From assembly GCF_004341845.1 (NCBI RefSeq), contig NZ_SLVB01000004.1:434001-498000 (forward strand): a stretch of 64,000 nt of DNA. Direction: 5' to 3'. Shown piece by piece: positions 61,551 through 64,000 of this stretch. The position numbers and the translations under genes were made by a program. Numbering within the stretch: the first letter of the stretch is position 1; each line of letters opens with the position of its first letter. This stretch comes from Novosphingobium sp. PhB165 (lineage in GTDB: Bacteria; Pseudomonadota; Alphaproteobacteria; Sphingomonadales; Sphingomonadaceae). The notes below the pieces were generated by a model. It did not search any database. It saw only the letters and a program-made list of their open reading frames with translations, and was not told the origin of the DNA.

Positions 61551-62481
61551 AAAACCAACCCCCCTTGTTGGCTGCTGCCCCGAATGGGCCGCGCGCAACC
61601 GGAAAGGACACGCCACCAGGCGTAAAAAAATCCCCAACCGCAAACGCATGTTTGCAGCGGGTGCTTCGTCGCTGTTGATGTTCCCCGGCCGGTTCCGCAA
61701 CGGCCGAGGACCCTTTTAGAAACGGGTTTGGTCGCGGTGCAATACGATCCTCCCCAAATAAAAAAAATTATGCCTGTTGACTCGTCTCGGAGTGCCCAAT
61801 TTCCGTCATGAAAGAATTTTCATGAATGAAATCAAACGGTTCCCATATGCGCACATGCGAATCGTAAGGTTTCCGTCATTTCGTTGCACAGGCCCCTCCG
61901 CGGGGTCCGAAGCGGGGCTTCGGGCCGGGTGTCGAGGTCCCGATTTCGTTCCTGTTCCGTACTCGGCCGAAAGTACTAGGTGAGGCTCCTGTGTGCCGAA
62001 TCGGAATTCGACTCAGGAACACCCGTCCCCTCGGCAAAGGCGGAAGGACCGATTCGACGCAATGTGCCGATTCGGAAATGGGGTCTCCGTGCGGATTGTG
62101 AAGGGCGCGGAGCAGTGCGCGGGGTTTTGAGGCCCTGCGTTCCGATCCTGTCTACCCGATGGATGTTGTGGTTAGCCCCTCAGTACGCGATTCGCGCCGG
62201 GAGCATTTGCTACGCCCCGTTAGGCAGGAGCACCCGTTGGGCGCAAGCGCTGAGTGCAGTCCTTTTGTGCGGAATGGCGGCCGGTGGATGCGCGCGCTGC
62301 ACGATTCACGCGGCGCCGGCCGCAAGGGGTGGCCGGCAGGAACGAGGACGCCATAAACGCCTTCGGCCCAAGCTTCCGCCCGTTACCCGCAAGATGTGCG
62401 GGGTGTCCGGACAGAAGCTTGGGCCGAAGCAGCAGTCCCGGGCCACCCGAATTAATCGGGGCCCGGACTGTCAGGCCGGGC
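61551..62481. other. 0.93-kb gap between dnaA and rpsT, with hairpins
   Basis: No gene is supported. An AT-rich block (AAATAAAAAAAATTATG, 61757) and a small palindrome (ATGAAAGAATTTTCAT, 61808) lie on the dnaA side and may hold its promoter. Nearer rpsT are several hairpins. I saw no clear TTATCCACA box; TGTGGTTAG (about 62168) is the nearest. Confidence 0.5.
62361..62429. other. Perfect 16-bp stem with inner hairpin, rpsT side
   Basis: CTTCGGCCCAAGCTTC (62361-62376) pairs exactly with 62414-62429. The 37-nt interior holds CCCGCA and TGCGGG arms around AGATG. A further stem lies at 62434-62470 (AGTCCCGGGCC with GGGCCCGGACT-like bases). They might end rpsT transcription, form a small RNA, or both. 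Confidence 0.7.
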
Positions 62482-62742
62482 TCAGAGAGCCGAGACGGCC
62501 TTGGTCAGGCGCGAGAACTTGCGCGCTGCGGTGTTCTTGTGAAGCACGCCGCGGGCAACGCCACGCGCCAGCTCGGGCTGGGCTTCCTTGAGAGCGGCCG
62601 AAGCGGCGCTCTTATCGCCACCGGCAATCGCAGCTTCGACCTTCTTCACGAAAGTACGGATGCGGCTGATGCGGTTGGTATTGATCTCCGCACGGCGATC
62701 GTTGCGACGGATGCGCTTGCGGGCTTGCGGCGTATTGGCCAT
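62482..62742 (-). CDS. rpsT: 30S ribosomal protein S20
   Basis: The 86-residue basic protein ([20 protein letters not shown]) matches S20. AGAGGAAATTCG precedes the ATG. The longer frame to 62769 is not supported. The order mutM-rpsT-dnaA is common in alphaproteobacteria. Confidence 0.97.
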   Translation of the reverse strand: MANTPQARKRIRRNDRRAEINTNRISRIRTFVKKVEAAIAGGDKSAASAALKEAQPELARGVARGVLHKNTAARKFSRLTKAVSAL

Positions 62743-62888
62743 CGAATTTCCTCTGTCTGGCCGCCCCACGCTGGTGATGCCGGCCCAATGCCTAACGAAT
62801 CTGCTTTTGGCGAGCGGACTCGCCGGAAAGCGCGCCCCTTAGCGGTGTAGCGCCATTCCGTCAACCCGCGTGAGGCGCCCGAAACCGC

Positions 62889-63701
62889 CTATTTCTGGCA
62901 TTTCGGACACCAAAAGGTACTGCGTCCACCTTGGACGAAGCGCCTTACCGGGGCCCCGCATAGGCAAGCTTCGCCCTCACGTCCATAGACCTGCCAGGAA
63001 GTGGCGAAATAGCCCAGTTCGCCATTGGGCTGCGCATAGTCGCGAATCGTCGATCCGCCCGCCGCGATCGATTCGGACAGCACATCGCGAATCGCCGGGA
63101 CCAGCCGGTTCAGCGCGGGCAGGGTGACGCGGCCGGCTTCCTTGTCGGGCCGGATCCGCGCGCGGAACAGCGCTTCGCAGACATAGATATTGCCGAGGCC
63201 GGCGACGACCTGCTGGTCGAGCAGCATCTGCTTGATCGGGGCGATTCGTCCGGCCAGCTGCGTCTTGAGATGCGCGGCCGTCAGCCCTTCGCCCAGCGGT
63301 TCCGGCCCCAGTGCGGCAAAGGCGCCCCACGAATCGAGCCCGGCCGTGGGCACGAGATCCACCGAACCGAATCTCCGTGCGTCATTGAGCGCCAGGACAT
63401 GGCCCGATCCGGTCTCGATCACGAGGTGGTCGTGCTTTTCCGGTTTCTCGGGCTCGATTCGCCAACGGCCGGACATGCCGAGGTGGAACACCATGGTCTG
63501 GTCGCGGTCGGTATGGATGAGGCCGTACTTGGCGCGGCGGCCCATTGTCGTCACGCGCGCGCCGGTCAGGACTTGGACCAGATCGGGCGGGAACGGGCGG
63601 CGCAAGTCGGCGCGGTTGAGCGTGACCCGCGCGATCCGCTCGCCTTCGAGATAGCGGGTAAGGCCGCGCACGGTGGTTTCGACTTCGGGAAGTTCTGGCA
63701 T
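62889..63701 (-). CDS. mutM: Formamidopyrimidine-DNA glycosylase
   Basis: The 270-residue enzyme starts MPELPEVETTVRGL; Pro2 and Glu3 are catalytic. Lys near residue 57, the helix-two-turn-helix VAGLGNIYVCEALFRARI and the C-terminal zinc finger (CLCGAPVRR and WCPKCQK) are present. The first cysteine pair is CxC rather than CxxC. It removes 8-oxoguanine. The start at 63701 replaces a frame that runs to 63782. Confidence 0.95.
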   Translation of the reverse strand: MPELPEVETTVRGLTRYLEGERIARVTLNRADLRRPFPPDLVQVLTGARVTTMGRRAKYGLIHTDRDQTMVFHLGMSGRWRIEPEKPEKHDHLVIETGSGHVLALNDARRFGSVDLVPTAGLDSWGAFAALGPEPLGEGLTAAHLKTQLAGRIAPIKQMLLDQQVVAGLGNIYVCEALFRARIRPDKEAGRVTLPALNRLVPAIRDVLSESIAAGGSTIRDYAQPNGELGYFATSWQVYGREGEACLCGAPVRRFVQGGRSTFWCPKCQK

Positions 63702-63810
63702 CGTGGGGAGGAGATAGGGCTTCGCGCGCGCCATGAAAAGCGAGTGACGGTTCGGCATTCCGAACGTTACGAGCCTCGCCACCCCAAGAATGGGCCGCTA
63801 AGTGCCTGTC

Positions 63811-64000
63811 ATGGAAGAAAAGCCTTCGAACTTTCGCGCCTTTGCCATGCTCGGCCTCGTCATGCTGCTGTGGGCGGGCAACTCGATCGTCGGCCGGGCA
63901 GTGCGCGCGGATGTGCCGCCGTTCACGCTGGCTTTCGGGCGCTGGCTGCTGGCGCTGATGGTCCTGCTGCCTTTCGCGCTGGCGCCGCTGCGACGCGAGT
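63811..64000 (+). CDS. EamA/DMT-family transporter, 5' part
   Basis: The first 63 residues are visible; the gene continues beyond the window. FRAFAMLGLVMLLWAGNSIV and PPFTLAFGRWLLALMVLLPF are the first two helices of an EamA half. Substrate unknown. It diverges from mutM. Confidence 0.85.
   Translation, partial: MEEKPSNFRAFAMLGLVMLLWAGNSIVGRAVRADVPPFTLAFGRWLLALMVLLPFALAPLRRE

Noticed and set aside
61551..62481. Replication origin beside dnaA
   Set aside because: No cluster of TTATCCACA-like boxes was found; alphaproteobacterial origins are often not next to dnaA.
61980..62591. 203-codon frame between dnaA and rpsT
   Set aside because: It runs into rpsT antisense, has low-complexity Arg/Cys content, and crosses the hairpins.

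Overview
The window is about 64 kb of GC-rich DNA in which nearly every long coding frame has a clear alphaproteobacterial homologue. The large TonB-dependent receptor with a Caulobacter/sphingomonad-type plug, the gene order mutM-rpsT-dnaA, the hemC-hemD-(mitofilin-like) operon, the absence of a SusCD pair, and dispersed palindromes that translate as 'VIPAKAGIP' all suggest a Sphingomonadaceae chromosome, most likely Novosphingobium or a close relative. The genus is inference; no rRNA or tRNA gene was seen.

Region 1 (1-16.6 kb) is a plant-polysaccharide locus. It holds the end of a sugar MFS symporter, a divergent GntR/FCD repressor, and a tightly packed operon: ketoglutarate-semialdehyde dehydrogenase, AraD1/GguC-type dehydratase, Gfo/Idh sugar 1-dehydrogenase, GH51 arabinofuranosidase, 2-keto-3-deoxygalactonate kinase, KDPGal aldolase and a GH43 arabinanase. 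A second GH43 gene, a TonB receptor and an (alpha/alpha)6 hydrolase with a discoidin-like tail follow. The set fits arabinan or arabinogalactan: L-arabinose would leave by the non-phosphorylative pathway to 2-oxoglutarate and D-galactose by the De Ley-Doudoroff pathway. Matching operator-like sites lie in front of the dehydrogenase gene and the TonB receptor gene. The 3' end of the second GH43 gene, with its stem-loop, is duplicated in tandem (264-bp unit).

Region 2 (16.6-32 kb) is mostly housekeeping: a DsbD-type reductase, a PafA-like phosphatase followed by a UbiH-family hydroxylase, hemC-hemD-mitofilin-like, tsaD-gpsA-flippase, an OmpA-like protein, a 30-residue membrane peptide ahead of a helix-hairpin-helix protein, and an S10 carboxypeptidase. 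A 0.5-kb tandem array of a 139-bp palindromic repeat ends this part.

Region 3 (32-43.7 kb) carries a CoA-transferase, a LuxR-type regulator with palindromes upstream, a hicA-hicB toxin-antitoxin pair, uvrB, a DUF3617 lipoprotein, an alpha/beta hydrolase, an EamA exporter, a NUDIX hydrolase, a ComM/YifB ATPase and a ClpP-fold-like secreted protein.

Region 4 (43.7-56 kb) starts with rpmH-rnpA-yidD-yidC-engB, then a single frame that joins a NUDIX domain to a DUF47 (PhoU-like) domain directly upstream of a PiT phosphate transporter. GST, cupin, dapE, an SDF-family symporter, a lipoprotein, nth and dapB follow.

Region 5 (56-64 kb) has a sirtuin, a GFA-family protein, a MoeB/ThiF-like protein, DUF983, a GGDEF-like protein with a degenerate active-site motif, dnaA, a 0.93-kb non-coding gap rich in inverted repeats, rpsT, mutM and the start of another EamA transporter.

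At least five families of dispersed palindromic repeats fill most of the longer intergenic gaps. The observations most worth following are the NUDIX-DUF47 fusion next to PiT, the shared operator that may tie sugar catabolism to TonB-dependent uptake, and the in-frame tandem duplication behind the GH43 stop codon.
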